Assembly (NCBI GenBank): GCA_019722365.1
Contig: JADFUC010001274.1
Span: forward strand, 653,273 to 717,272
Direction: 5' to 3'
From: Lithospermum erythrorhizon
Lineage: Eukaryota; Streptophyta; Magnoliopsida; Boraginales; Boraginaceae
DNA: 64,000 nucleotides
Of this stretch, positions 24,198 to 34,924 are shown one piece after another (the first letter of the stretch is position 1; each line of letters starts with the position of its first letter). Both the position numbers and the translations under genes were made by a program. Under the pieces are notes generated by a model. That model did not search any database. It had not been told where the DNA came from and worked only from the letters and a program-made list of their open reading frames with translations.

Positions 24198-26583
24198 CGC
24201 CTTCTTTTATTTTCGCCTCCCTAAAAGACTACCCTAAGCCACCCCTGAATTTATTACTTAAATATGAGGATACCGATTAAGGCTTTGATTATATTGGAGA
24301 TGAGAGGTACAAGAACTTGTTCAATTTGCTATAACTGGAGTTTTTAGAGAGAGATACTGATATAGATAATGTATAGAAGAGAAGAGGGCACTCAAGAAAT
24401 GAGGGTAAGTGAAGTGAAGAATACGGAGTAGAGGAACCCACCACAAAAAATTAAATTATATAGAGAGAGGAGAAGTGTTTCATGAAATTAAGAAAATGTT
24501 TGATTGGTCGAGACTCATAGTAGCATGACTTTTGACTTGTCGATTAGTAAGAGAAATACGCAATTTAGATGAAGGGATTGAATATCTAATGCTACGTACT
24601 ATCAATACACTGAATGCTATATATATAACCCGGAGCATAGCTCGTTGTTACAGTTGGCATTACCTCACCAGAAGTACGGCTGCTCAATTCCTTCAAAGCG
24701 ACGCGGTTTCGACTTCCGAAGCCAGAAGTGGTAAAATAGAGGCCTAAATGCACTGGCCAATCGGCGATATCCCGCGATTTACCTCCTCCGAGACGCGTTA
24801 GCGGTTTGTACAAGTGGGCCCTACGATCGTGGTGTGATCATTTACCGAATGCTATATATACCGAACGCTTAGATCCTCGTTGTAAGTGTATTTGCGAGCG
24901 CTCAAACGCATCACCATTATATATATCTCGATTTACCTCATCCGTAATATATAAGCGCTTATAAATACTTTAATTCTACGACGTGAATGACGTTTTTATC
25001 GAATGCTACAGCTTATTGAACACTTATTAACAAAATTCTAAATGTATGTTAAAATTATTTCAATAAAGTTTAATTTAATGTTGAAATTGAGTTTTTTTTA
25101 TTGTTTAGTCGAACCCCTTTTCCAACTTGAGACGCAAGAGACAATAAAATAACCTTTTTTTCAATATATATAAATTACTACATATATGGCATCACCATTA
25201 TTTAAATAAGTGCATGTTTTCAATTCCGAGTCTTCTAGGCCTCTGTTTTGCAATAGCTTTTAAATTTATTGATTATTCATTGTGATGACCTGCAAAGTCA
25301 TGCCTGTTTCTTGACCATCAATTCGCGTAACAAACAATCAAACAACATATTTGAAGTGTGGGGAATTTCACTTTGATCATTTATTTCATTTCTAATAAGT
25401 CTAGTCAGATCAATAATGCTTAATTCCATTTACCAAACAAGGTTTACTTTTCCGCAATTCTTGAAGGAAATCATGTAGAATAAGTCGAGAATAGATCGTT
25501 TGTTATATTTTATATGACACTTAAGACTATAACATGTGTATTGGATTGTTTTTAAAGGTTAATTTAAAATTAAGAAATAAACACACATTCATGTGTGGAC
25601 CAAGTTATGTCTGATAGGTTATGAAGAATACATTTAGGATATGTAGTGGAACCATTACAATTCAAAACCTGTTATTAGAGTCATCCCTCCAATTTCATAT
25701 ATAATGTGATCACCAAAAAAATTGAGCTTTAGTGCAGAGGGTATTCCATGATGATCGTTTTTACTAAAACATGCATGGTCGATTATTCGTATTGTGGAAA
25801 TTTGCATGAAAACATAGGCACTGAATAATTACAAGACCAAAAGAATCATAAGGATCTAAAAACCGGACTATGATATAACCAACAAAAATAAAAACCATTG
25901 TCCTTGGAGTGTCTGAGTACAGCCTACTAAGTGGTAAGGTGATTGAGTGCCGCATACATCCTGACATCGCAGTTTAAATTGTATGTTGATACTTATTAAA
26001 ATATTATAAAAGTTGTTTTTAGTTTCATATCTCGTTGTTTATATCCATACAAAATTATTACTAATTCATATCTCGATTTAGAACCTCGAACTCGTTATAC
26101 ACACACCAAACAAAGAAACTTAAACCGTGTGAAATTACTATTTTACCCCTCGCGAATTTTGTGCATTGCCAGGCTAAAAACAAGCGATTCATCATGCCAG
26201 AATAAATCCCACCGCTTTGTAAGATAACAACAAACATATTGTTAAACACACATTGGATTTATTAACTTGTTTATTTACAAACACCACGAAAATTGCTACT
26301 TTCCTTACAAACATAAACGTGAAATTGATAATTTGTCATCAAACATGAAAAAATCGCATGAATGCTGAGAAAAACGGGTCTTTATTGGATATTGAACGGC
26401 GAAAATTTATTATATCGCTAAATTTCATTAATTACCTACACCTCGGCAGAGTGGTTTTCATGTCTCGCTTGCTTTCAATAACTCAGAATCACGTATTCGA
26501 TCATTCAACAAAAATAACGCTACCTTAATATCTTTACTACAATGACAAGGTGAATAATTTTATTAACTCTACACTGCTTGTTT
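24198..26583. other. MLO upstream region and intergenic sequence
   Basis: Contains the MLO promoter and 5' leader on the minus strand (CT/GA-rich around 24340-24500). Further on is a GC-richer patch, 24.55-24.95 kb, holding two diverged direct copies of GAATGCTATATATAMCC (about 24612 and 24848) with CTCGTTGT after each. From 25 to 26.58 kb nothing recognisable was seen. Confidence 0.4.
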
Positions 26584-27500
26584 ACCAAAATGTACCATAT
26601 TTCATAATTTACCATAAATTACCATATTTCATAATTTTACCATATTCTAAAATCTACCATAATTTACCATATTTCATAATTAATAAAGTTTTTATAATTT
26701 TACCATATTTAACCATATTGTAAAATTTACCATAAATTACCATATTTCATAATTTACCATATTTTATAATTTTACCATATTTGACCATATTCTAAAATTT
26801 ACCATAATTTTACTATATTTCTCGTACTTTGACCATTTTTAACATATTCTAAAATTTACTATAACTTACCATATTTCATAATTTTACCATTTTTGACCAT
26901 ATTTCATAATTTTACCATAAATTACCATATTTCATAATTTTACCATAAATGACCATATTTCATATTTTACCATTTTTGACCATATTTTATATTTCATAAT
27001 GTTACCATTTTTTACCATATTCTAAAATTTATCATAATTTACCATATTTCATAATTTTACCATTTTTAACCAGAGTTTACCATATTTCATAATTCATAAT
27101 TTTACCATAATCTCATAATATGGTCCATAATCTATAATTTAATATGGTCCATAATTTTACCATATTTCATAATTCATACTCTTACCATATTTCATAATTC
27201 ATATTTCATAGTCCATAATCTAAAAATTAACCATATTTTATAATTTTACCATATTTTATCATAACCTAAATTTTTATCATATTTCATAATTTCATCATAA
27301 TTTTAGCATAATCTCATATTTCATAGTTTAATCATAATTTCATCGTGTCATTCTCATATTTCATAGTTTAATCATAATTTCATTCTCATATTTCATAGTT
27401 TAATCATAATCTCATTCTCATATTTCATAGTTTAATCATAATTTCATTCTCATATTTCATAGTTTAATCATTATTTCATAATTTTATCATAATTTGACCA
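26584..27500. repeat. AT-rich satellite-like array built on TACCATATTTCATAATTT
   Basis: Roughly 0.9 kb composed almost wholly of short words TACCATA, TTTCATAATTT, TTTGACCATATT and TCTAAAATTTACCATA in variable order, with no fixed long period at first. The last part (27314-27480) is a regular tandem: TCATATTTCATAGTTTAATC starts at 27314, 27354, 27386, 27418 and 27450, so the period is 32 bp over the last four. There is no ORF. Composition is strongly biased toward A/T with CC only in the ACCAT word. Confidence 0.85.
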
Positions 27501-28009
27501 TATATTTATTATATTTATAATTTCACAATCTCAATAATTTTCATACTAATTACATTTTCATTACATTTTCATACTAAATACACACAATTCATTACATTTT
27601 CATACTAATTAATACACAATTCATAATCGTAGAAATTTGCTTTTTTCAACAAAAATCGTGTGCAAATTCAAGAGCTGGCCGATATTTAAAACCGTAAATT
27701 CAACTCGTCGCGTATAGTCACATCGGTCAAATTTGTCGGGCTCGTTTGTTATGTAACAAGTTTAATTGCAGCCAGGCTTGTTAACAAACAAGTTTATTCA
27801 GAGTCATACGTTAACAAACAAGCGAATTATTGGCGTGCTTGTTCGTTAAGAAGCAACTTTTTACCATTCTTGTTTCTTTATAAACATTATATTTACTTGT
27901 TAGTTCCTCTAGTGACACGAAATAAATTTGGTACTTTATTTCATTTATTGTATAATCATGTCAAGACATGTTCAATTCGTTAAAATGTTCAATTTTCCTA
28001 TCCATGTAA
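27501..28009. other. Spacer between satellite blocks
   Basis: Non-repetitive sequence with several GTTAACAAACAAG / CTTGTTNGTTAA words in both orientations, hinting at short palindromic or inverted structure. No gene was recognised. Similar AAACAAGC words recur at 28.75-29.0 kb. Confidence 0.35.
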
Positions 28010-28380
28010 TCTAAAATTTACCAATATCTCATAATCTAAAATTTCACTATATTTCATAGTTTATCATTTTGACCATATTTTTATATTTCATAATGTTACC
28101 ATTTTTTACCATAATTTACCATATTTGACTCATATTCTAAAATTCTATCATAATCGACTATATTTCATAATTTTACCATATTTTTTAACTGTATTTTACT
28201 ATATTTCATATTTATAATTCATACTCTTACCATAATTTAACATATTTCATAATTTTAACATAAATTAATACTATATTTTATTTCCTTACCATATTTTATG
28301 TTTCATAATTTTACCTTTTTTATCATAATTTACCATATTTGACTATATTCTAAAATTTACCATAAATTACCATATTAACA
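28010..28380. repeat. Second block of the TACCATA/TTTCATAATTT satellite
   Basis: The same word set as 26.6-27.5 kb resumes (TTTACCATATTTGACTCATATTCTAAAATT and variants, seen as overlapping short words). Noncoding. It is probably the same original array split by the 0.5-kb spacer. Confidence 0.75.
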
Positions 28381-28394
28381 ATAAATCTTAATAA

Positions 28395-28745
28395 ACATTT
28401 TCATAAGTTCATCAAGATCTTATAATTAATTATTATTTAATCTATTCTTATGTAATTAATTATTTAATTTCTTCTTATGTAATTACATTTAATTCATCAT
28501 TATTTAATTCATTCTTATGTAATTAATTATTTAATTTCTTCTATGTAATTACTATTTAATTCATTCTTATGTACTAATTATTTATTTCATTTTTATGTAA
28601 TTAGTTATTTATTTCATTCTTATGTAATAAACTATTTAATTCATTCTTATGTAATAAATTATTTAATATTTCTTATGTAATTAATTATTTATGTAATTAA
28701 TTATTTAACTAATTTTTATGTATTCATTCTTATGAATTTGCATTG
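28395..28745. repeat. AT-rich tandem array with TTCTTATGTAATTAATTATT units
   Basis: About 13 imperfect copies of a unit of roughly 25-30 bp that combines TTCTTATGTAATTA with ATTATTTAATTCA. Unit length varies. The words differ from the neighbouring TACCATA satellite, so this looks like a separate expansion. No coding potential. Confidence 0.75.
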
Positions 28746-29566
28746 TGTTTACATATAAACAAACAAGCTAATACCATGGTCATTATCGAACAAACACACA
28801 AAAAATTCGCTTATTGTGTAATAAGCATGACACTAGTTCGCTTACATATAAACAAACAAGCTTCATAAACGCTTACATGAACAAAGTCAATTCGCTTGTT
28901 CTACAGAAGAACACATTAATTCGCTTGTTGTCCCGTAGCAATCTACTACCCGCTTTATTTCAAGTAACAAACAAGACCAGCTTTATGCCAGCATAAAACA
29001 AGAAATAACTATTTCAATTCCGCGAAGCAATAAGCTGCATACTGTCAGTTTATTTAACGCCTTAGGGACGAGTAGAGCTAAGACCAACTTCCTTAACAAA
29101 AGCATAATAAACGATCTTCCAATTTCTTGTTTAAGAATTGAGAACTAATATATAACAAATCCCATTACATCAAAATCCTCGAACAATGATGAAGGCAATA
29201 ACATTCAATCAATCTCGTATTCATTTTGTCTCATTTCAATTTAAAATACGAGTACATTTTTTCTTATTTTCTTTAAATAATTTTCTAATTTTTTCAGGAA
29301 AATTCTTCTGTTCCAGCTAAGCTCAATCTGCTCCACTCTGCCCAAGATTCTCAAAGAACTCTGCATGTATAAATAAATATATATATATATATATTATATT
29401 CATAGTTAAGTTTGAGATATATGGAAGTATTTAGTTGCTGAAGTAAAAGTAGGGTTTTATATAGTGATATTAGTGTTTCAAGAGTAGGTGGATTTTTGGA
29501 ATTTGGTAAAGATGGGATTTTTATGATATGAAAATAGGTTAATTTGTTTTTTAATTTTTTCAACTT
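28746..29566. other. Intergenic spacer upstream of the PBG1-like gene
   Basis: No gene recognised. It contains a TA dinucleotide run (about 29376-29395) and short ORFs of no apparent family. I looked here for the missing first part of the PBG1-like gene and did not find it. Confidence 0.35.
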
Positions 29567-29754
29567 TTTTTGTTTTTATAAATTAGTGATGAGTATTACA
29601 AATAAGGAATAACCAATAGAGAAATTACTAACTAATGAACAGTTTTAGACTGAGTGTTTTAAAGAAAGTATGAAATAGTATCATCTAGCAAGAATTGAAT
29701 CCGAGACCTCATAGTGGAAGTTCGGGTCAGATAGCACTAGACTTTAGCCATCGT
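29567..29754 (-). mobile_element. tRNA-derived SINE, minus strand, 15-bp target duplication
   Basis: Minus-strand reading gives a tRNA-like head with a B-box-like GGATTCAATTC and the tail TTGTAATACTCATCACTAAT followed by A-rich sequence, as in the copy at 5.65 kb. It is flanked by TAATTTTTTCAACTT (29552-29566) and TAATGTTTTCAACTT (29755-29769), one mismatch in 15. It sits about 75 bp before the first recognisable PBG1 exon. Confidence 0.65.
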
Positions 29755-29842
29755 TAATGTTTTCAACTTATTGAATAGTGATCAAGTTAATTGTGTAATT
29801 GATTTGGGGTTATTTGTGGGAATTTGTGATTGGGGAAACTAG

Positions 29843-32073
29843 GGATCCCTATGTGACTGGAACTTCTGTGGTGGGGGATAAAGTATAAGGATGGTATTCT
29901 TATGGCTGCGGATATGGGAGGTGAGTTACTCGAATTCTTATTGTAATATTGTGATTGATTGAAGTTGTATCGATATGTGAATGTCTTTTGTTATCCCGTC
30001 GTCTCATTTTTAACTCGGTAGAGATTCTTGGAATTGCTGCATTGATGGAATTGTTTTGTGCAATGATTTGAGGGGATGGTGAAATTTACCCTGAAGAAAT
30101 CTGGATAGTCCAATTTACCCACTTGATTTATCTAAATAAAATACTTAATCTTGGTGTTTTCGGGAAATGTGGAAGTTGCCTGGCCCCAAATGACCTTTTT
30201 GTATGCTTAAGAGATAAATATCTTTACCAGGTGAAATCATGTCTGCAATATATTTTATATAGATAGATGCTTGTGTAATCTTCGATTTATTCACCTCAAT
30301 TCTGATATCTCTATGGCAGCAAATTGGTGAATAGTTACATCCATGTATTTATATTCTAAAGCTTGATTGTCGTGGTCTTAGCCCCAGCAAAAACCATATT
30401 GTGCTGAATTTACTTTGCCTAATACTCCATATGTGATTTTCTTGTTAATGTTTGTGGTATAACCAACTTTCATTCTTTCTTCCCCTATAGTCATTAGTAT
30501 GGTGTTACTATATACATATCCATAATTAATAATCAGTGACCTAAACCCATATATCACTTAGAAAACAGCGAAAAATTACCCATTCTGTATTTAACTGAAT
30601 TAAACTTTTGTTAGCATGGATCTGTACACATATTCTATGCTAATGGTATCTGATTACAGGTTCTTATGGGTCGACTCTCCGTTATAAGAGTGTCGAAAGG
30701 ATGAAGTCAGTTGGCAAACATTCTCTCATTGGTGCTAGTGGAGAAATTAGTGAATTCCAGGAATGCTACGTTATCTTGATGATCTTATGTGAGTACCTTT
30801 TCTTTCTCAATTATCTTTCTTTAATGTTACCATGTTTCCTAATGACGACGGTTCTTTAGGAAAATGCTAATTGTGCAGTTAAGAATCTTTATTTTGGTTG
30901 ATGCAGCCTGTACGATAACATGTGGGATGATGGTAACTCTTTGGGTCCTAAGGAGGTTCATAACTACTTAACTCGAGTGATGTACAATCGCCGCAAGAAG
31001 TTTAACCCACTGTGGAGTTCTCTTGTACTTGGTGGTGTGAAAAATGGAAAGAAGTACCTCGGAACGGTAACCAATCACTTTTATGTTACCTATGTAGATG
31101 GAATTGCAAAACAACTTATATTGTGATTCAATACTCATTCCTCTTAATCGTATAAATTGGCAGGTTACCATGATTGGCGTGCATTACGAGGATGATCATT
31201 TAGCTACTGGATTTGGTAATCACCTTGCACGGCCTATTCTCCGTGATGAATGGAAAGAGGATTTAAGTTTTGAAGATGGAGTGAAGTTACTGGAAAAGTG
31301 CATGCGTGTGCTTCTCTATCGTGATAGATCAGCTGTGAACAAGCTTCAGGTATGGTTTCTTGTCCTTTGGGCATTGCCGTTCTGATTGATTGTTATCTGG
31401 GTGTTGTCAGTGTTTGTTTTTATTTTTTTTCTAATAAGAGCTATGTAGTAGTTTGGTGCTTTATTTGTTGAAAACCTCTTGTGTATCTAATTTTGCTCAC
31501 ATTTAGCATTAGAATATAATCTCTTCTGGCGTACCTTATTTTATTTTCAATATTCTTTGTAGAATCTGTCAAGGACAAAAATAAAATATAAATGAGTTAA
31601 AATAATATTTTTTGGTTGGTCGTTAAAACGATCTTTCTGTGACATAATGTTGCTATAATAGTTCTATGTTATGATTGTTTCTTTGCTTTTAATTGTAATT
31701 TTTTCAATTTTGCTGTTTCGCTGAAGACCAATTCATGAGAGTGATGCTATTATCGTAATTCGCTGAACATCTTGTGTGGTTTTCTTTTCCTGCATGGCCG
31801 AGTCTTGGGTTTGCAATTCATTAATGTGTTTATCACCTACCTGCGTAATTACCCTTAGCCTTACATGAAAATGAAAAGGGAGAAAATAGCAATATAATGT
31901 CAGTGAAGATGTTGAAAGTGTAGTGATTTCAAATCATCTCTGACTAGAGCTTGTAAAATCTTTTGCAGATTGCAAAAATCACAGAAGAGGGCGTAAAAGC
32001 ATACGATCCATACTGCCAAAGGCTTGAATTTCAAAGCTTTCCAACCCAACCATGTAATACAGGCTTTAGGTAA
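29843..32073 (+). pseudogene. PBG1: 20S proteasome beta subunit type-4 (PBG1-like), 5' truncated and frameshifted
   Basis: Homolog of the non-catalytic 20S core subunit called PBG1 (beta type-4) in Arabidopsis. Exons: about 29843-29920 (PYVTGTSVV, then KYKDGILMAADMGG in another frame), 30660-30788 (SYGSTLRYKSVERMKSVGKH), 30907-31066 (NMWDDGNSLGPKEVHNYLTR), 31164-31349 (HLARPILRDEWKEDLSFEDG) and 31969-32073 (IAKITEEGV). Splice sites of the inner exons are good. Breaks: one extra G in the G run at 29872-29876 between GTSVV and KYKDG; one missing A near 30761, where FQE should continue as -LRYLDDL; and a diverged last exon, in which the frame needed for a family-like FKAFQ is not the one entered from the splice site. 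No in-frame ATG is found before PYVTG; a stop at 29796-29798 closes that frame. Retained introns rule out a processed copy. Identity is secure; whether the breaks are real is not. Confidence 0.85.
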
Positions 32074-32985
32074 GAAATAAGACGCAAGTATAATTGCCTT
32101 GGAGTATTAGATATGGTCATTAATCAACTATGTATGGCTAGACAATCTTCCTATTCTGGTTTAAGAGCTTTCTTCTTTTAGTTGAATTTAGATATTCTAT
32201 CTAAAGAAAACATGAATGGAGCCAGAGTTCTCACTTCTGATCATTTGATCTTCTTTGAGGATTGGTTCCCTTCTTTGGCAAAGATATGCAAATGACAATA
32301 TATGTTCATGCTTCTAACATATACTCGTATTATACATTTTATTTGTAACACATTTTAATTATCATGGGGGCATTTGGTCATTTTATTGATAAAAAAAAAA
32401 ATCTTTTGAAGTTTTTCGTTCCGGATACCATATTTCTGGAACGGTTCCGGCAATGAAGTTCCACCGTTAAATCTATAATTAGTGGTTGAGATTAAAATTG
32501 AATATAACTAATATGTTAACCATGGTTAACCCACTCTCCTCACAATCCACATCTCTCACTCACGTATCATCCATTCTCTTCTCCTTCTTTTTCATTAATT
32601 AAATCCACCCTTGTTTTCATTTATTGAGTTTTAGTTTATTTATGTTAAAGGAGTTTATAAAATTATGGGTCCAAATGATACAAGTCTTGGATAAAAATCT
32701 ACACTGCACTAGAACGCTCTTGTTGACGATCCTTTACTCATTTAAGATTCCCCGAACAATGTGATATCTCACGCCGGGTAAATCCTTAACCCCCATGATG
32801 TAAAATATAAGCCAGAAGCAAACAGTTTTTTTTATTTTATCTTCTCTTGCAGTTAAGTGCTAACTTCAGTTTAGTTAATTTTATTAGGAATTTATATAAT
32901 GATTGATCCTGTTAGATATTGTTCTAAATTTTAACACCAGTGAGCTGACCACTGAATCAGATAGAAAAGCATAATTGTGCGGATT
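32074..32985. other. Intergenic region between PBG1-like and F-box genes
   Basis: AT-rich, no gene recognised. It includes probable PBG1 3' UTR and the F-box gene's upstream region. Confidence 0.4.
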
Positions 32986-34104
32986 ATGTCAAAATTGATA
33001 AAGTCAACGAGAGTTCTGCCTGAGGATATAGTCGTTGACATCCTTGTTCAACTGCCCATAAAGTCAATAACAAGATTCAAGTGTGTCTGCAAATCATGGT
33101 ACAATCTGATCCAATCCCCTAATTTCATTTCAATGCATTTCAATTACACAGACAACATAGTACTCATCAAACATGCCCATGTTGTCAATTCAAATGGACA
33201 CATACCCAAGTACCTAAGTGTGTTTTCTTTTCATTCTAATGACAAATCTCTAACCACTTTAGCACCCATTTTGGAAATTCCCCATTTCGATGCCCATCTT
33301 AGTGAAGTTCTTGGTCCTTGTAATGGCATAATTTGTATTACTGATTATTCAAGAATTGTGTTATGCAACCCTGCAACCAGAGAATTTAAGCTACTTCCTC
33401 CTAGTTCATATCGAAGTTCGGATCAGATTTTGTGCTGTAACAAGGGTACTGGATTTGGTGTTGATTCTGATTCTGATTCCGTCAATTGTGACTTTAAGGT
33501 TGTAAGGATTCTCCGAATTCTGGATAAGAATGATATTAGTCGATATCCTGGATACCGGGCTGAATTGTATAGTCTCAGGGCAAATTCGTGGAGACAATTG
33601 GATTATGTTTTGCCTTACATTGAGTATTGTCGTAGTTTTGAGATTTTCTTTAATGGGGCTTGCCATTGGTATGCTTGCAATCGTAAGTACATTATATTGT
33701 CTTTCAATGTCCATTCGGAGTTGTTTGAAGAGATTGACATCCCGACTAATTACTTGCCTATGACTGGACAGAGTGAGTGCTTGCAAATATTAAATGGATC
33801 TCTCGCCTTTGTTGCTTACACGAGTGATGTGATACTTTCTAATCAAAATTATATTGATATATGGGCGATGAAGGAGTATGGAGTTGCAGAGTCTTGGTTA
33901 AAAATGTTTCACGTTAAACTTTTTGACATACGGTATCCATTGTCCATATGGATGGATAACTTCTTGTTCCTGGAAAATCATCTCGGACAATTGGAATTGT
34001 GTGAATTGGACTCTCCATATCGCAAGAAATTTCAAATTAACGGAGTTCATGGAAGTATGAGAGTTCTGGTGTACAAGAAGACCCTTATATCAATCAACAA
34101 GTAA
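32986..34104 (+). CDS. F-box protein with F-box-associated interaction domain (CPR1/CPR30-type)
   Basis: Probable substrate-recognition subunit of an SCF ubiquitin ligase. It is a single-exon gene of 372 aa, open throughout. The start is the ATG at 32986; the frame extends upstream only through a GTG. The F-box lies near residues 11-53 (LPEDIVVDILVQLPIKSITR and FKCVCKSWYNLIQSPNF), as usual at the N-terminus. The rest matches the plant F-box-associated pattern: GPCNGIICITD, LCNPATREFKLLP, GFGVDSDS, FKVVRI, AELYSLRANSWRQLD, FFNGACHWYA, ILSFNVHSELFEEI, the WAMKEYGVAESWLKMF segment, and the late YRKKFQI. Intronless structure and length around 370-400 aa are normal for the family. Substrate is unknown. 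Confidence 0.92.
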   Translation: MSKLIKSTRVLPEDIVVDILVQLPIKSITRFKCVCKSWYNLIQSPNFISMHFNYTDNIVLIKHAHVVNSNGHIPKYLSVFSFHSNDKSLTTLAPILEIPHFDAHLSEVLGPCNGIICITDYSRIVLCNPATREFKLLPPSSYRSSDQILCCNKGTGFGVDSDSDSVNCDFKVVRILRILDKNDISRYPGYRAELYSLRANSWRQLDYVLPYIEYCRSFEIFFNGACHWYACNRKYIILSFNVHSELFEEIDIPTNYLPMTGQSECLQILNGSLAFVAYTSDVILSNQNYIDIWAMKEYGVAESWLKMFHVKLFDIRYPLSIWMDNFLFLENHLGQLELCELDSPYRKKFQINGVHGSMRVLVYKKTLISINK

Positions 34105-34924
34105 GTCGAGTTGAAAACGTTTATTTGTAATTGGGGCAAATGAAGTTGATCATGTTAGGTGTGGCTCTCTTTTAAGTTCATCTTCCCATGGAATTGAATA
34201 TTGTTGTCATATTAGATGCTTCAACATTAGTTTTAACGTAATGAGAAGTACATGTGGATATTATTCTTGAAGAGCAATGTATAACTCTCGTCTCTCCAAC
34301 TCCACCCTTTATCCTATGTTGTTAAATTAGAGTTATTACATCATTATTGTAATCTCGTCTACGCTTTTGATTATGTTTTGTTGTTTGGTGCACTTTTGAT
34401 GGTGTTTTCTATTTGGTCTACAATGTTACATATCATTGCAATCTCTTCTACCCTGTTGATTGTTTTTTTTTTGTGATTTTCGGTGCAATTCTGAAGATCT
34501 CAGTCCCCTTATTAGACTGGAGGAAGACCATCATTTGATGTTGATAGTATTTTACTATTTTGAGTTTTAAGACTATATTTGTTCGTCGATTAAGCCAATA
34601 ACTCATTATTAGTCTAATGAATATATATACTCAATTTTAAAATATAAAGATATGAATACGCACAAGTTAATTTTATAATATTTTTATCAAATTCTCAAAT
34701 ATGGACACTAAAAAGGTGTCCACTCATTCAGCGAGCTAGCTCGAAGCTCATCAAGTGTTTGCTAGACTCGGCAGAGGGCCTATTTCGCAAGCTTTAGCTC
34801 GGACTCTGGCTTGGCTCTTATCATGCATGTGCTATATACTCCATGAACTAAAGTATCTAAAGGCACCCTATGCATTATATATCAAAGATTAAGTGCACAA
34901 GGCAAATAATGAGGCCTTGAGTCT
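34105..34924. other. Intergenic region between convergent F-box and hydrolase genes
   Basis: Holds the 3' ends of both genes. Around 34.72-34.80 kb is a short GC-richer patch rich in AGCTCG words. No gene seen, and in particular no further hydrolase exons on the minus strand. Confidence 0.4.

Noticed and set aside
27655..28995. Possible Helitron or hairpin element suggested by repeated AAACAAGC/GCTTGTTT words
   Set aside because: No TC start with a CTRR end and hairpin could be identified; the words are short and scattered.
33406..33786. 126-codon minus-strand ORF
   Set aside because: It is fully inside the conserved F-box gene and antisense to it; no independent support.
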